DNA from: Kapaibacterium sp044224925
GTDB taxonomy: Bacteria; Bacteroidota; Ignavibacteria; Kapaibacteriales; Kapaibacteriaceae
DNA length: 64,000 nt
Assembly (NCBI GenBank): GCA_044224925.1
Contig: JBGAJM010000009.1
Location: forward strand, 16,299-80,298
Direction of reading: 5' to 3'
Position numbers and translations under genes: made by a program. The notes under the pieces were generated by a model, which was not told the origin of the DNA, made no database searches, and saw only the letters and a program-made list of their open reading frames with translations. This document shows positions 37,734 through 46,811 of the stretch, in pieces (position 1 is the stretch's first letter; each line of letters begins with the position of its first letter).

Positions 37734-38807
37734 ATGAGTTCATCGATGGTGATCCACTCCGACTGTACTCATTTCCGCGGTGATGTACCGTGCAAGCCTC
37801 ACAAGGAACATGGCGTTCACTGTGATGGTTGTACGCACTATGACAGAGCGGTCGGTCGGATCCTGATCATCAAACTCGCCGCGACCGGCGACGTGATCCG
37901 CACCACCCCGCTCCTTGCCGCCCTCCAAGAGAAGTATCCTGAGCGCGAGATATGGTGGCTGACGCAGTCCGTTGATGTGCTGCCACAGCGCGTGCATAAG
38001 CGCTTGTCGCTCACCTTAGAACATGTGCTGACGATCCAGGCAACGTCGTTCGATGTTGCGATCAACCTCGATAAAGACCCTCACGCCTGCGCCATCATGG
38101 CCTCGGTATCCGCCAAAACACGGTACGGATATACGTGGCAGGATGGACGTCCGCACCCCGTCGATGAACGGGCCGTGCCGAAGTTCCTCACCGGGTTGTT
38201 CGACGACGTGAATCAGCAGAACACGCTTTCGTATCCCGAAGAGATCTTTGCGATCTGTGATCTGCCGTATGCGAAGCAGGAGTATGTGATCGACGACCCG
38301 GGTGCGCCACCCTGTCCGCTTCCAAGTGGTAAAGGGCCGCTCGTTGGCTTGAACACGGGCTGTGGCGACCGTTGGGTGGCCCGCGAATGGCCTCGTGCCT
38401 CGTGGGAATCCCTGGTGCATACGCTCACGGAGCGAGGTTGTCGCGTGGTGCTGTTGGGCGGACCTGCTGAGCACGAACGCAATGTCGAGATCGCCGCGTC
38501 GACCGGTGCCTACTATCCCGGGACGTTCTCGATCAAGAAGTTCTTCGGACTCGTCAATGCCTGTGATGCGGTGGTTACCACGGTCACGATGGCCCTCCAT
38601 GCAGCCATTGGCTTACGCAAACACGTCGTGTTGATGAACAACATCTTCAACCCGCACGAGTTCGAACTCTACGGTCGGGGAGTGCTATTGCAGCCGGACA
38701 AGCCCTGTACATGCTATTTCAAGCATGCATGCACGAATCCCGAGTATCAGTGCATGGACCACTTGTCGGTGGAACGCGTAGCCAACGCCGTGACCGATCA
38801 CTTATAG
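37734..38807 (+). CDS. Family 9 glycosyltransferase (heptosyltransferase-like) with Cys-rich N terminus
   Basis: 357 residues. After a 35-residue leader containing four cysteines (Cys11, 20, 30, 33; DVPCKPHKEHGVHCDGC), the GT9 fold starts with RILIIKLAATGDVIRTTPLL (about 43-62). The donor-binding half has VGLNTGCGDRWVAREWP, VVLLGGPAEHERN and a TTVTMALHAAIGLRKHVV block. Such enzymes add heptose or related sugars to LPS-type glycans. The cysteine cluster could bind zinc or iron (inference). The last 10 nt overlap the convergent GT2 gene. Confidence 0.82.
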   Translation: MSSSMVIHSDCTHFRGDVPCKPHKEHGVHCDGCTHYDRAVGRILIIKLAATGDVIRTTPLLAALQEKYPEREIWWLTQSVDVLPQRVHKRLSLTLEHVLTIQATSFDVAINLDKDPHACAIMASVSAKTRYGYTWQDGRPHPVDERAVPKFLTGLFDDVNQQNTLSYPEEIFAICDLPYAKQEYVIDDPGAPPCPLPSGKGPLVGLNTGCGDRWVAREWPRASWESLVHTLTERGCRVVLLGGPAEHERNVEIAASTGAYYPGTFSIKKFFGLVNACDAVVTTVTMALHAAIGLRKHVVLMNNIFNPHEFELYGRGVLLQPDKPCTCYFKHACTNPEYQCMDHLSVERVANAVTDHL

Positions 38808-39799
38808 AACGTCCGTTCGAAGGCCACCACGTCTGGCTTGTTCATCATGATACGCCATACCACGGCGCGGATGAATCCAATTCCGTAACCGATCAGTTGC
38901 ACAACAGATGCGGCAACACAGAGCATGCCCAACCATGCTGATCGATACCGCACGCTTCCCTCGATGAACACGGCAGCCACAAAGAGCGCCAATGGCAACG
39001 CGGCCACCCACCCGAATGGCACGAACAGCACATACACCAAGGCCACAAGGCAGTAGATGGTGAAGGCGGCAGGGAGGATGTGTGTGAGCTTGAGGGAATC
39101 GCGGTGACGGAGGAAGATGCTGATGCGCGCCATACCGCTGTTGTGCACCTGCTTGAAGAACTTCTTCAGATCGGTGCGGCGCTTATGGTAGACGAAGGCC
39201 TCGGGGATCAGAGCAACACGAAAGCCATGCTCGATCATACGAATGCTGAACTCCACGTCCTCACCGAACCGCATCTGGGCAAACCCATCGGTCTTGTTGA
39301 ATACGGCGCGTGAGATGCCCATGTTGAACGAACGCGGATGGAACACTCCGCCAACGCGGACCTTCTTGCCACGGATGCCACCGGTGGTGAGGAAGGACGT
39401 CATTGAATAACTGATGGCCTTCTGCATGGGCGTGAACGAGGCATGCTCTCGGTCGGGTCCACCAAAGGCATCCAGTCCCTGCGCGTCCACGGCCGTATCG
39501 ATGGCCTGCATGTACGTTGGGGGGACGGTACAGTCGGAGTCGATGAACAGGAAGTAGTCACCGGTGGCACGTCGGCATCCGTAGTTGCGCGATGGACCAG
39601 GTCCGGTGTTCTCCTTCGCATAGTACTGCACGCTCAGTCGGTTGCGATAGCCTTCGCACACCTCCTTGCACGGAATGGAGGATCCGTCCTCCACAACGAT
39701 CACTTCGAAGTTGGTATAGGTCTGATGGGTGAGGCTCTCTAACAACTCGTCCAATTCATCCGGACGGTTATAGATGGCAACGATGATGGAGTACTTCAT
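38798..39799 (-). CDS. Family 2 glycosyltransferase with C-terminal membrane region
   Basis: 333 residues from ATG (MKYSIIVAIYNRPDELDE); a GTG six codons upstream is less likely. GT2 motifs are VEDGSSIP, FLFIDSDCTVPP (DXD-type) and MRFGEDVEFSIRMIE, an EDxxx(R) acceptor motif. Two hydrophobic blocks (about 240-290 and 300-325) anchor it in the membrane. It is alone on the minus strand within a plus-strand glycan locus. A TATTTTTG box lies 17 nt upstream of its start. Confidence 0.83.
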   Translation of the reverse strand: MKYSIIVAIYNRPDELDELLESLTHQTYTNFEVIVVEDGSSIPCKEVCEGYRNRLSVQYYAKENTGPGPSRNYGCRRATGDYFLFIDSDCTVPPTYMQAIDTAVDAQGLDAFGGPDREHASFTPMQKAISYSMTSFLTTGGIRGKKVRVGGVFHPRSFNMGISRAVFNKTDGFAQMRFGEDVEFSIRMIEHGFRVALIPEAFVYHKRRTDLKKFFKQVHNSGMARISIFLRHRDSLKLTHILPAAFTIYCLVALVYVLFVPFGWVAALPLALFVAAVFIEGSVRYRSAWLGMLCVAASVVQLIGYGIGFIRAVVWRIMMNKPDVVAFERTFYK

Positions 39800-39816
39800 A
39801 GGGGTAGGGATTGGCA

Positions 39817-39836
39817 CAAAAATACACGTAACTTTG
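39817..39836. promoter_or_regulatory. Divergent promoter boxes (minus TATTTTTG, plus TAACTTTG)
   Basis: On the minus strand 39817-39824 reads TATTTTTG and serves the GT2 gene. On the plus strand 39829-39836 reads TAACTTTG and ends 8 nt before the methyltransferase ATG at 39845. Both fit TAnnTTTG and are 4 nt apart, so the two promoters would compete. Confidence 0.45.
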
Positions 39837-39844
39837 GCCGTTCT

Positions 39845-40681
39845 ATGACACCAACCGTATCAAATCACGATCCTGTGCATGCGATCGCCTCGGCATCGCT
39901 GCATCCGCGCACCACGCGGAACTGGATCAGTCAGTTCAAGCTCGCACAAGGCACACTCATTCCATGGCTCGCCTCGCGCGGTGTATCCTGTCACGGTGCG
40001 GCCGTTGCAGAGATCGGCTGCGCCGAGGGTGGCGTGCTTATGGCTTGTGTCGATGCCGGCGCATCCTATGCACTGGGCACTGACATTCAGGGAGAACTGT
40101 TGCGCACGGTGACCACGAAGTGTGCATAGATCGCGGGGTATCACGTGGAGCTCACCGAGCACGACGTGATCTATGAAGAGATCCCCGAGCAATGGCATGG
40201 AAGATTCGACATCGTGATGTTGCGTGATGTGATCGAACACCTTGACGATACGAGCATCGCCTTGCGGAACATCAAGCGGCTTCTGAAGCCCGGTGGTGTG
40301 CTCCTTGTGACCTTTCCGCCCTACACCTCTCCGTTTGGCGGACACCAGCAATTGCTCGATTCGCGCATGGCCAAGCTGCCCTTCATCCACATGCTCCCAC
40401 GATCGATCTTTCAACGGTTCATCAACAAGACCACGACGGTGAACAAGGAAGAGGTCGAGCGATTGGCCGTGATCCGCCTCTCGGCAGATAGGGTGCGCAC
40501 GTCGGCCACTGCAGAAGGATTCGAGATCCTCGATCAACGGTACTTCGCCCTCCGTCCGGTCTTTCGCTGGAAGTATGGCAAGGCCTGGATCCCGACGCTC
40601 GAGATCACTGCCCTCTCCGGTCTGCGACTCGTACGCGCCTTGGCCATGGAAGCGGCCTTCCTCCTGCGCGTACCCTCATGA
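39845..40681 (+). pseudogene. Class I SAM methyltransferase interrupted by an in-frame amber codon
   Basis: One continuous frame of 279 codons contains a TAG at 40127-40129. Upstream lies motif I (AEIGCAEGGVLMACVDAGA, then TDIQ). Downstream lie the FDIVMLRDVIEHLDD block, LKPGGVLLVTFPP and a C-terminal region typical of the UbiE/Methyltransf_11-like families that act on surface-glycan or lipid precursors. The sequence runs smoothly across the stop (TKCA, stop, IAGYHVELTEHDV), so the ancestral protein was single. TAG ends other genes here (for example at 13836), so general recoding is unlikely. A re-start at GTG 40145 would lack the SAM-binding motif. The stop overlaps the next start (ATGA). 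Confidence 0.8.
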
Positions 40682-41985
40682 AAAAAGTTCTCGTCGTTGC
40701 CTATCACTTCCCGCCGGGTGGTGGACCGGGCGTACAGCGCGTGCTCAAACATGTGACGTACCTGCATGAGGCTGGATGGAAACCCATTGTGCTGACAGTG
40801 GAGAATGGGGATTTTCCTGCCCGTGACGAGTCATTGTTGGAGAAGATCCCTGACCACGTGGACGTGCATCGCGTGCGCATCTACGAACCCTACGATCTCT
40901 ATCGTGCCTTGATGGGCAAACGGTCGGCGGCCATAGACGTGAACGTGAACAAATCCAGCTCGCAACGGAGCGGATGGAAGGAACGACTGGCGGAGTTCAT
41001 CCGTGCAACGTTCTTCATTCCCGATGCAAGGGTAGGATGGTTGCTCACGGCGGTGAAGGCGGGAAGGGAACTCATCGAGCGTGAGAACATCGATGCGATC
41101 TACACTTCGTCGCCACCCTACACGTGTGCCTTGATCGGACGTGCATTGCATCGACAAACCACACGGCCGTGGGTGGCGGGCTTTCGGGATCCGTGGACGG
41201 GCTTTCTGACAACGCCGGACCGATGGTTCCTGCCAGCGGCCATCGACCGATCACTAGAACGTTCGGTGTTCGCCGAGGCCGATGCTGTTGAATGCGCATG
41301 GCAAGGCATCATCGAAGATGCCATCGCGAAGTATCCGACATTTGATCGGTCCAAGTTCCATCATGTACCGAACGGCTTCGACTCGAACGACATGCCTCGT
41401 GTGACCTATGTGAAGAACGATGTGTTCACGATCACGTATACGGGCTCGATGTATGGACGTCGCAATCCTGCCAAGTTCCTCCGTGCACTCGAGATGCTGG
41501 AGGCGCGAGGTGTGTTGGCACCGGAGAGCGTTCGGTTACGCTTCGTAGGTCGGTTCGGCGACGACGTGCGCTCCATGCTCGAAGCGTCGAGCTTCGCATC
41601 GAGCGTCGAGAACATCGCCTATGTGCCGCATGCCGAGAGCATTGCCTACCTGATGCAAAGCGATGTGCTCCTGTTGATCGTCGACGAGGCCAAGGAGAGC
41701 GCCGAGATCGTCCCTGGAAAGGTCTACGAGTATATTGGCACGTACCGACCGGTGATCGCCCTCGCTCCGCACGGCAGCGCCATCGAGCAATTGATCCTCG
41801 AGACCAATGCCGGCATGAGCGCGCCGCAAGAAGATGTCGACGCCGTTGCGTCCATCGTTGCAACGATGTATACGCGTTGGAAGAACAACGAGCCAATGGC
41901 CGTGCCGAACATCGATGAGGTCGGTAAGTATGAACGACGTGAATCCGCGCACTATTTGGCACGCATCTTGGATGCGATAACGTAA
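40678..41985 (+). CDS. Family 4 glycosyltransferase
   Basis: 435 residues starting within the previous stop (ATGA). The N-terminal Rossmann region (KKVLVVAYHFPPGGGPGVQRVLKHVTYL) and the C-terminal donor region (FTITYTGSMYGRRNP...VPHAESIAYLMQSDVLLLIVDEAKESAEIVPGKVYEYIG, ends given) fit GT4-like enzymes with the catalytic E(X7)E near 345. It probably builds a surface polysaccharide with the other transferases nearby. It lacks membrane helices and is therefore cytoplasmic or peripheral. Confidence 0.82.
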   Translation: MKKVLVVAYHFPPGGGPGVQRVLKHVTYLHEAGWKPIVLTVENGDFPARDESLLEKIPDHVDVHRVRIYEPYDLYRALMGKRSAAIDVNVNKSSSQRSGWKERLAEFIRATFFIPDARVGWLLTAVKAGRELIERENIDAIYTSSPPYTCALIGRALHRQTTRPWVAGFRDPWTGFLTTPDRWFLPAAIDRSLERSVFAEADAVECAWQGIIEDAIAKYPTFDRSKFHHVPNGFDSNDMPRVTYVKNDVFTITYTGSMYGRRNPAKFLRALEMLEARGVLAPESVRLRFVGRFGDDVRSMLEASSFASSVENIAYVPHAESIAYLMQSDVLLLIVDEAKESAEIVPGKVYEYIGTYRPVIALAPHGSAIEQLILETNAGMSAPQEDVDAVASIVATMYTRWKNNEPMAVPNIDEVGKYERRESAHYLARILDAIT

Positions 41986-41997
41986 AAGAGGTCCTGC

Positions 41998-42183
41998 ATG
42001 GATGGAAAGAAGATCCTCGCCATCATCATCGCCGTGCTCGTTGCATGGGTGATCTTCAAAGTGTTGATGTGGACATTGTTCCACCTCTTCGCCTTGATGT
42101 GGTTCGGGTTCAAAGTGATCATCCTGATGATCATTGCCATCCCCATCTACCTTTTCGTCAAGAATTGGCTCACCCGCAGATGA
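41998..42183 (+). CDS. Small two-helix membrane protein
   Basis: 61 residues preceded by GAGG at 7 nt. Two hydrophobic helices (about 6-28 and 34-54) are separated by a short turn, with basic ends (MDGKK...KNWLTRR). The family is unknown. Its stop overlaps the next ATG (ATGA), so the two are translationally coupled, which supports it as a real gene. Confidence 0.6.
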   Translation: MDGKKILAIIIAVLVAWVIFKVLMWTLFHLFALMWFGFKVIILMIIAIPIYLFVKNWLTRR

Positions 42184-43490
42184 AGATCTTCCCTCTCCTC
42201 GTGTGCATCGTGGTTGCAACGACCGTGCTGCGCGCTGCGCCCGACACGTGCTCGAATGCGATCGTTCCGTTGAATGTGGACATCACGCGCAACCTCACGA
42301 AGACGCTCTTCGAGAGCAATGCCGTGCCATTCATTCAGCCAATGGTGGTGAGCATCAATGCCACGTCCAACTCGCGATTCTTCGACGGTGCGCGCATTCC
42401 GAAGAAAGTGGACAAGCCCTATTTCCGCGTGAGTGTGAACACGATGGTGGGATTCATTCAAGACGATATGAAGTGGTACACACCAACGCTCGATCTTGGT
42501 CCGCGCGTTAATGTGGGCGATCAGTTGGCGAAGTATGGAACACTCACCATGGTCGACGGGAAGCCCGTCTACACCATCAATCCAACCTATGGCGACACGC
42601 TTGGTCTTGCAACGTCGCTCATGAACGAGATCTTTCGTGATGCGTTGGACTCGAACATGCTCGTCCTTCCGGAAAAAGCGCCAACGCTCTTCGGCTACCA
42701 ACCGGACACACGTGTGCTCTTGCCTACGACAGACGATCTCATGACGCTCCTGCATGCCCGACCAGAGTACAAGATCCTCTTGGCGACTTCGCCATCAACG
42801 GCCGCGCAACTTGATTCGCTGGTCTCTCGATTGCAGCTCAACAGCTATCTCACGCTTCCGCCCGGCGCGAACATGAACGTCTTGGTGGCAGCCGTTCCGC
42901 AACTGGAAGTGGGATCGATCTTCGGCACAGAGATCATGGTGCGGTTCATTCCTCCTATCGAGTTCGATAAGAACGTCGGGAAGTTCGCCTTCTGGGGTGG
43001 TGCGATCCGCCATAGTCTCTCCCAGTATTTTCCGGAGGAGTGGTTCGACATGGCCGCACAGTTCGGCTATCAGGGAACGAATCTGAAGAACACGGTCGGA
43101 TATACGAACGCAACGCTCGATGCCACGGCAACGATCTTCAATTTCAACCTGCATGCGAGCAAGCGTTTTTGGGAAGCGCTCGATGTGTATTCGGGGATCT
43201 CGTACGAGACCATTTCGGTGAACTCCATCTACACCTATCCGCTGCCACAGGAGATCCAACTGCAACTCGGTCTGTTGCCCCCGCCGCCTTCGCCGGGCGC
43301 ACCCTCCTATCCCGATCCTCCATGCTATCCGGGCGATACGCAGCCGCAGACGTCCACCATTCTCAGCTCTGCGCAGAACATCAAGTGGACCATTGGTGCA
43401 ACGGCCATTGTCGATGCGTTTCGATTCTCGGTGGACTATAGCATCAGTCAGTTTAACGTGTTCACGGCCGGCATCAAGTACACGCTGTGA
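42180..43490 (+). CDS. Outer-membrane beta-barrel protein, DUF6588-like
   Basis: 436 residues from ATG 42180 inside the previous stop. The signal peptide is FPLLVCIVVATTVLRA. The middle contains a Pro-rich loop (LLPPPPSPGAPSYPDPPCYPG, about 362-382). Strand-like segments run from about 220 (GSIFGTEIMVRFIPPIEFD; FWGGAIRHSLSQYFPEEW; FRFSVDYSISQFNVFTAGIKYTL) to the end. The pattern of strands after a large N-terminal soluble part resembles DUF6588 outer-membrane proteins of Bacteroidota, a tentative assignment. It is convergent with mutY and abuts it. Confidence 0.6.
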   Translation: MKIFPLLVCIVVATTVLRAAPDTCSNAIVPLNVDITRNLTKTLFESNAVPFIQPMVVSINATSNSRFFDGARIPKKVDKPYFRVSVNTMVGFIQDDMKWYTPTLDLGPRVNVGDQLAKYGTLTMVDGKPVYTINPTYGDTLGLATSLMNEIFRDALDSNMLVLPEKAPTLFGYQPDTRVLLPTTDDLMTLLHARPEYKILLATSPSTAAQLDSLVSRLQLNSYLTLPPGANMNVLVAAVPQLEVGSIFGTEIMVRFIPPIEFDKNVGKFAFWGGAIRHSLSQYFPEEWFDMAAQFGYQGTNLKNTVGYTNATLDATATIFNFNLHASKRFWEALDVYSGISYETISVNSIYTYPLPQEIQLQLGLLPPPPSPGAPSYPDPPCYPGDTQPQTSTILSSAQNIKWTIGATAIVDAFRFSVDYSISQFNVFTAGIKYTL

Positions 43491-44402
43491 TCATTCGTGC
43501 AGGCGCACGAGATCTCCGTCGATCACAACCAGACCGTCACGTGCGATCTTCTGCATGAGATCGCGAAACCATTTCACTTCCTGTTGTGAGCCGACCGATC
43601 GCGTTGTGGCCTTGAACAAGGCACGCAGGGTGATCGATGTTCCGTGCGGACGTGTACGCAAGACCTCAACCGCACGACCGCGCCACAGACGCTGAGGTTC
43701 ACCGCGGAACATCGGCTCGGACTTCTTCACACGCACACCTTCCGTCATGCGCGAGGCGGACGGACAGACCGAACGCATCGGACAGCGCTCGCATTGCGGT
43801 GTTCGCGCCGTGCATACCACGGCCCCAAGCTCCATCACGGCATTGTGCCAGCGGGCAGGGTGGCGAGGTGGAATGATGGCCTGTGCAAAGTCCTGCAGCA
43901 TCGCATCAGTGGCCACGTCAATGGTTGTTGCACGCTGCTGCATCCAGCGCGAGTACACACGTCGAATGTTCACGTCAAGAACAACGGTGCGTCGGTCATA
44001 CGCAAAGCATGCAATGGAAGCCGATGCATACGGTCCGATCCCCGGTAACGATCGCAGGTCCTCCGGTCGTGACGGGACCACGCCATCGAACCGTTCCATG
44101 ATCATACGAGCAGCATCACGCAATCGGAGAGCCCGACTGTTATAACCCATGCCTTGCCAAGCTCGAACGATGGTGCCGGTTGATGCATTCGCCAGGTGAC
44201 GGACGGTGGGGAATTGCTCGAGGAACACCGGCAACTTCTGCGCCACGCGCGGTGCCTGTGTCTGCTGGAGCATCACCTCGCTCACAAAGATCAGGTACGG
44301 GTCGGGCACATCGACGCGCCACGGGAACGGTCGCGCCGAGCGACCATACCATCGCACCAGCTTCGTTCGCAAGGCCGTTCGTAATGTATCTTTGGGGATC
44401 AC
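43491..44402 (-). CDS. mutY: A/G-specific adenine glycosylase (MutY), lacking the usual NUDIX-like domain
   Basis: 303 residues, GTG start. The glycosylase core has PFPWR, SEVMLQQTQ with the catalytic-type Glu, the helix-hairpin-helix LPGIGPYASASI and VLDVNIRRVYSR with the conserved Asp. A 4Fe-4S loop follows as C-x6-C-x2-C-x5-C (CTARTPQCERCPMRSVC). The C-terminal 80 residues are short and winged-helix-like (LWRGRAVEVLR...ARDGLVVIDGDLVRLHE) instead of the longer MutT-like 8-oxoguanine reader found in E. coli MutY. It removes adenine opposite 8-oxoG. A plus-strand TATCTTTG box overlaps its start. Confidence 0.85.
   Translation of the reverse strand: MIPKDTLRTALRTKLVRWYGRSARPFPWRVDVPDPYLIFVSEVMLQQTQAPRVAQKLPVFLEQFPTVRHLANASTGTIVRAWQGMGYNSRALRLRDAARMIMERFDGVVPSRPEDLRSLPGIGPYASASIACFAYDRRTVVLDVNIRRVYSRWMQQRATTIDVATDAMLQDFAQAIIPPRHPARWHNAVMELGAVVCTARTPQCERCPMRSVCPSASRMTEGVRVKKSEPMFRGEPQRLWRGRAVEVLRTRPHGTSITLRALFKATTRSVGSQQEVKWFRDLMQKIARDGLVVIDGDLVRLHE
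44387..44394 (+). promoter_or_regulatory. Candidate -7 box (TATCTTTG) for cdd
   Basis: TATCTTTG fits TAnnTTTG, lies 27 nt upstream of the cdd ATG and would give a leader of about 24 nt. It overlaps the start of the divergent mutY gene. No -33 element was seen. Confidence 0.35.
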
Positions 44403-44421
44403 ACCGCAAATCTAGGCAGGC

Positions 44422-44832
44422 ATGATCGACGAGTCGCTACTACGAATGGCCATTGAACAAGCAACGCTTGTTCGGCGGCATGCCTATGCTCCGTATTCGA
44501 ACTTTCTCGTTGGGGCGGCACTCGTTGCCGCCGACGGTACGATCTATCGTGGATGCAATGTCGAGAACGCCAGCTACGGCCTCACGCAATGTGCCGAGCG
44601 CGCAGCGGTGACGGCCGCCACGGCCGATGCCAACCGTGCCATCGTGTGCTGTGTGGTGATCGCCGATACGCCGGAGCCGATCACGCCCTGTGGTGCATGT
44701 CGGCAGGTGTTGGCAGAGGTGTCGATGGACATGGTCGTGGTGTGTCGAACGGTAAGCGGACAGGAACAGCGCTTCACGATGCATGAACTTCTTCCATCCG
44801 GGTTCGCCCCTTCTTCCTTGCCACCCTCATGA
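44422..44832 (+). CDS. cdd: Cytidine deaminase
   Basis: 136 residues, the size of the homotetrameric Cdd class. YAPYSNFLVGAAL and GCNVENASYGLTQCAERAA supply the first zinc Cys and the catalytic Glu; PCGACRQVL supplies the other two zinc cysteines. It deaminates cytidine and deoxycytidine for pyrimidine salvage in the cytoplasm. The stop overlaps the next ATG by 4 nt, linking it to the MFS transporter. Confidence 0.93.
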   Translation: MIDESLLRMAIEQATLVRRHAYAPYSNFLVGAALVAADGTIYRGCNVENASYGLTQCAERAAVTAATADANRAIVCCVVIADTPEPITPCGACRQVLAEVSMDMVVVCRTVSGQEQRFTMHELLPSGFAPSSLPPS

Positions 44833-46052
44833 CATCTCCTCGGATCTGGCTTACCGTGATCGTGTGCGGACTTGGATACTTCGTGGACATCTACGATCTG
44901 ATCCTCTTCAGCATCGTGCGCATCGAGTCGCTCAAGTCCATTGGCGTCGACGCGGCCTCCATGCAGAATGCCAGTGAGTTCATCATCAATTCGCAGATGG
45001 TGGGGATGTTGCTGGGGGGACTTCTCTTTGGCATGCTGGCCGACAAGAAGGGCCGTCTCTCCGTGATGCTCGGCTCCATTCTCATGTACTCGATCATGAA
45101 CATCGCGAACGCCTTCGTGTCATCGGTCCCGATGTATGCGTTGTTCCGATTCCTCTCGGGCATCGGTCTTGCGGGCGAGCTCGGTGTTGCCATCACGCTC
45201 GTTGCAGAGATCATGCCCAAGCAAACGCGCGGCTACGGCACCACCGTGGTGGCGAGCATGGGCATTCTTGGTGCCGTGGCAGCCTACTTCGTGCATCACT
45301 TCTACGATTGGAAGGCGGCCTTCGTCGCCGGCGGCCTCATGGGACTCGGACTGCTGGTGATGCGCGTGCGCATTCGCGAGTCGGGTCTGTTCCACAAGAC
45401 CAGAACCGAAGGCGTGTCGCGCGGCAACTTCCTCATGATCTTTCGAAAGGACCGGATCGGGACCTATCTGGCAAGCATCGCCATCGGCGTACCCATCTGG
45501 TATGTGATCGGCATCCTCGTCACCTTCAGTCCGGAGTTCACGAAGGAGGGAGGCGGCATGGAGGCGATCGAGGCCGGACAGAGCGTGATGTGGACGTATG
45601 TGGGTCTGGCAACGGGCGACCTTGTGAGCGGCTTGATCAGTCAGTGGCTCAAGAGCCGACGTCGAACGATCCTGGTCTTCCTGCTCCTCACGGTATGCAC
45701 GGTGGCCTGGTATCTCTTCACCCCTGCACGGTCAGCCGCCCTCACCTATCTGCAATGCGGACTCCTGGGCTTCAGCGCCGGATATTGGGCCGTCTTCGTG
45801 ACCACAGCAGCAGAGCAATTCGGAACGAACATGCGAGCAACGGTGGCCACAACGGTTCCCAACGTGGTGCGCGGCGCCTTGGTGCCGGCCCTGATCCTCT
45901 TCAAGACCTTCCGTCAGCACCCATCCTTCCAGGTCGCACCACTCGTCGAGAGTGCCGTTGTGGTGGGCATTGGTGTGCTGGTTCTTGCCTTTACCGGGTG
46001 GTTCTTCTTGAAGGAGACGTTCGGGAAGGACCTTGACTTCGTTGAACCTTGA
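44829..46052 (+). CDS. MFS transporter (metabolite:proton symporter type)
   Basis: 407 residues with about 12 hydrophobic segments. The loop 2-3 signature GMLADKKGRLSVML (about 67-80) and RESGLFHK in the central loop match the metabolite:H+ symporter subfamily of the major facilitator superfamily. The substrate is unknown. Coupling with cdd (ATGA overlap) could suggest a nucleoside or other small organic solute, but that is weak inference. Confidence 0.8.
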   Translation: MTSPRIWLTVIVCGLGYFVDIYDLILFSIVRIESLKSIGVDAASMQNASEFIINSQMVGMLLGGLLFGMLADKKGRLSVMLGSILMYSIMNIANAFVSSVPMYALFRFLSGIGLAGELGVAITLVAEIMPKQTRGYGTTVVASMGILGAVAAYFVHHFYDWKAAFVAGGLMGLGLLVMRVRIRESGLFHKTRTEGVSRGNFLMIFRKDRIGTYLASIAIGVPIWYVIGILVTFSPEFTKEGGGMEAIEAGQSVMWTYVGLATGDLVSGLISQWLKSRRRTILVFLLLTVCTVAWYLFTPARSAALTYLQCGLLGFSAGYWAVFVTTAAEQFGTNMRATVATTVPNVVRGALVPALILFKTFRQHPSFQVAPLVESAVVVGIGVLVLAFTGWFFLKETFGKDLDFVEP

Positions 46053-46105
46053 CCAAAAACGCAGTAGATTCGCTGTTGTCGAGCAATTCACCATTGGAGA
46101 ACACC

Positions 46106-46753
46106 ATGAAACGTACACTACTCGTCGTCGCCATTCTGGGGTCGATGTTGGCCACGGGGATGCAGGCGCAGAAAATGGCCATCGGTCCCGCCTTACTTTG
46201 GAAGGGTGGCGTGAACACCGGCAACATTCCAACGGGTTTGAAGACCGGTGCGAACATCAATCTCATCCCTGACGTTGCGGCAACGTTCCGAATCCTTCTG
46301 AACCGGGACGAGTCGATCGGCTTCACGACGGATCTCGGCTATGCGCAATACACCTACCGCATGCGCCCGGAGAGTGAGTCGATCGCGAATGACGACAACA
46401 CCACCATCAGCAAGCACACGTTCTTCAACATCGCTCCGATGTTCTACATCTCTGGTTTCCAGATCGGTGCCTCGTTCGGCATTCCGCTTGCCTACCACAT
46501 GGTTCGCGTGAGCGGTGCGAGTGATGCGGACCTTACCACGAAGCAGACATCGCCGAACATCGAACTCCGCATTGCCGGCATGATCCCGGTCTTCCGCGAC
46601 AAGACCGGTAGCGTGAACATCCTCGTACAGGGTGGGTACATGCTCACAGGATTGATCGACGCGAGCGAGTTCTCAGGTACGAGCGATGAGTTCAATCCAA
46701 AGGCCGCATCCTTCGGTATTGGCGTGAACTATCTGTTCAATCTGAGCAACTGA
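46106..46753 (+). CDS. Outer-membrane beta-barrel protein
   Basis: 215 residues from ATG 46106 (GGAG 7 nt upstream). The signal peptide is TLLVVAILGSMLATGMQAQ. Amphipathic strands alternate throughout (ESIGFTTDLGYAQYTY, FQIGASFGIPLAYHM, VNILVQGGYMLTGLI) and the protein ends ASFGIGVNYLFNLSN, a barrel-type last strand. It resembles the OMP_b-brl_2/PorT-like class without a firm assignment. A strong terminator follows. Confidence 0.65.
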   Translation: MKRTLLVVAILGSMLATGMQAQKMAIGPALLWKGGVNTGNIPTGLKTGANINLIPDVAATFRILLNRDESIGFTTDLGYAQYTYRMRPESESIANDDNTTISKHTFFNIAPMFYISGFQIGASFGIPLAYHMVRVSGASDADLTTKQTSPNIELRIAGMIPVFRDKTGSVNILVQGGYMLTGLIDASEFSGTSDEFNPKAASFGIGVNYLFNLSN

Positions 46754-46786
46754 TCTCACGACCGCTCCACACTCCCCGATGATTTG

Positions 46787-46809
46787 AAAGGGCGGCTCGG
46801 CCGCCCTTT
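46787..46809 (+). terminator. Rho-independent terminator
   Basis: A perfect 10-bp stem (AAAGGGCGGC / GCCGCCCTTT) with a 3-nt TCG loop, followed 3 nt later by ATTTTT. It ends the outer-membrane protein gene. The T-tract doubles as part of the guaA promoter box. Confidence 0.85.
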
Positions 46810-46811
46810 CG

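Noticed and set aside
40127..40129. TAG read as a sense codon through genetic recoding
   Set aside because: TAG ends other genes normally (for example 13834-13836 and 62451-62453). No PYLIS- or SECIS-like structure or suppressor tRNA is seen in the window.
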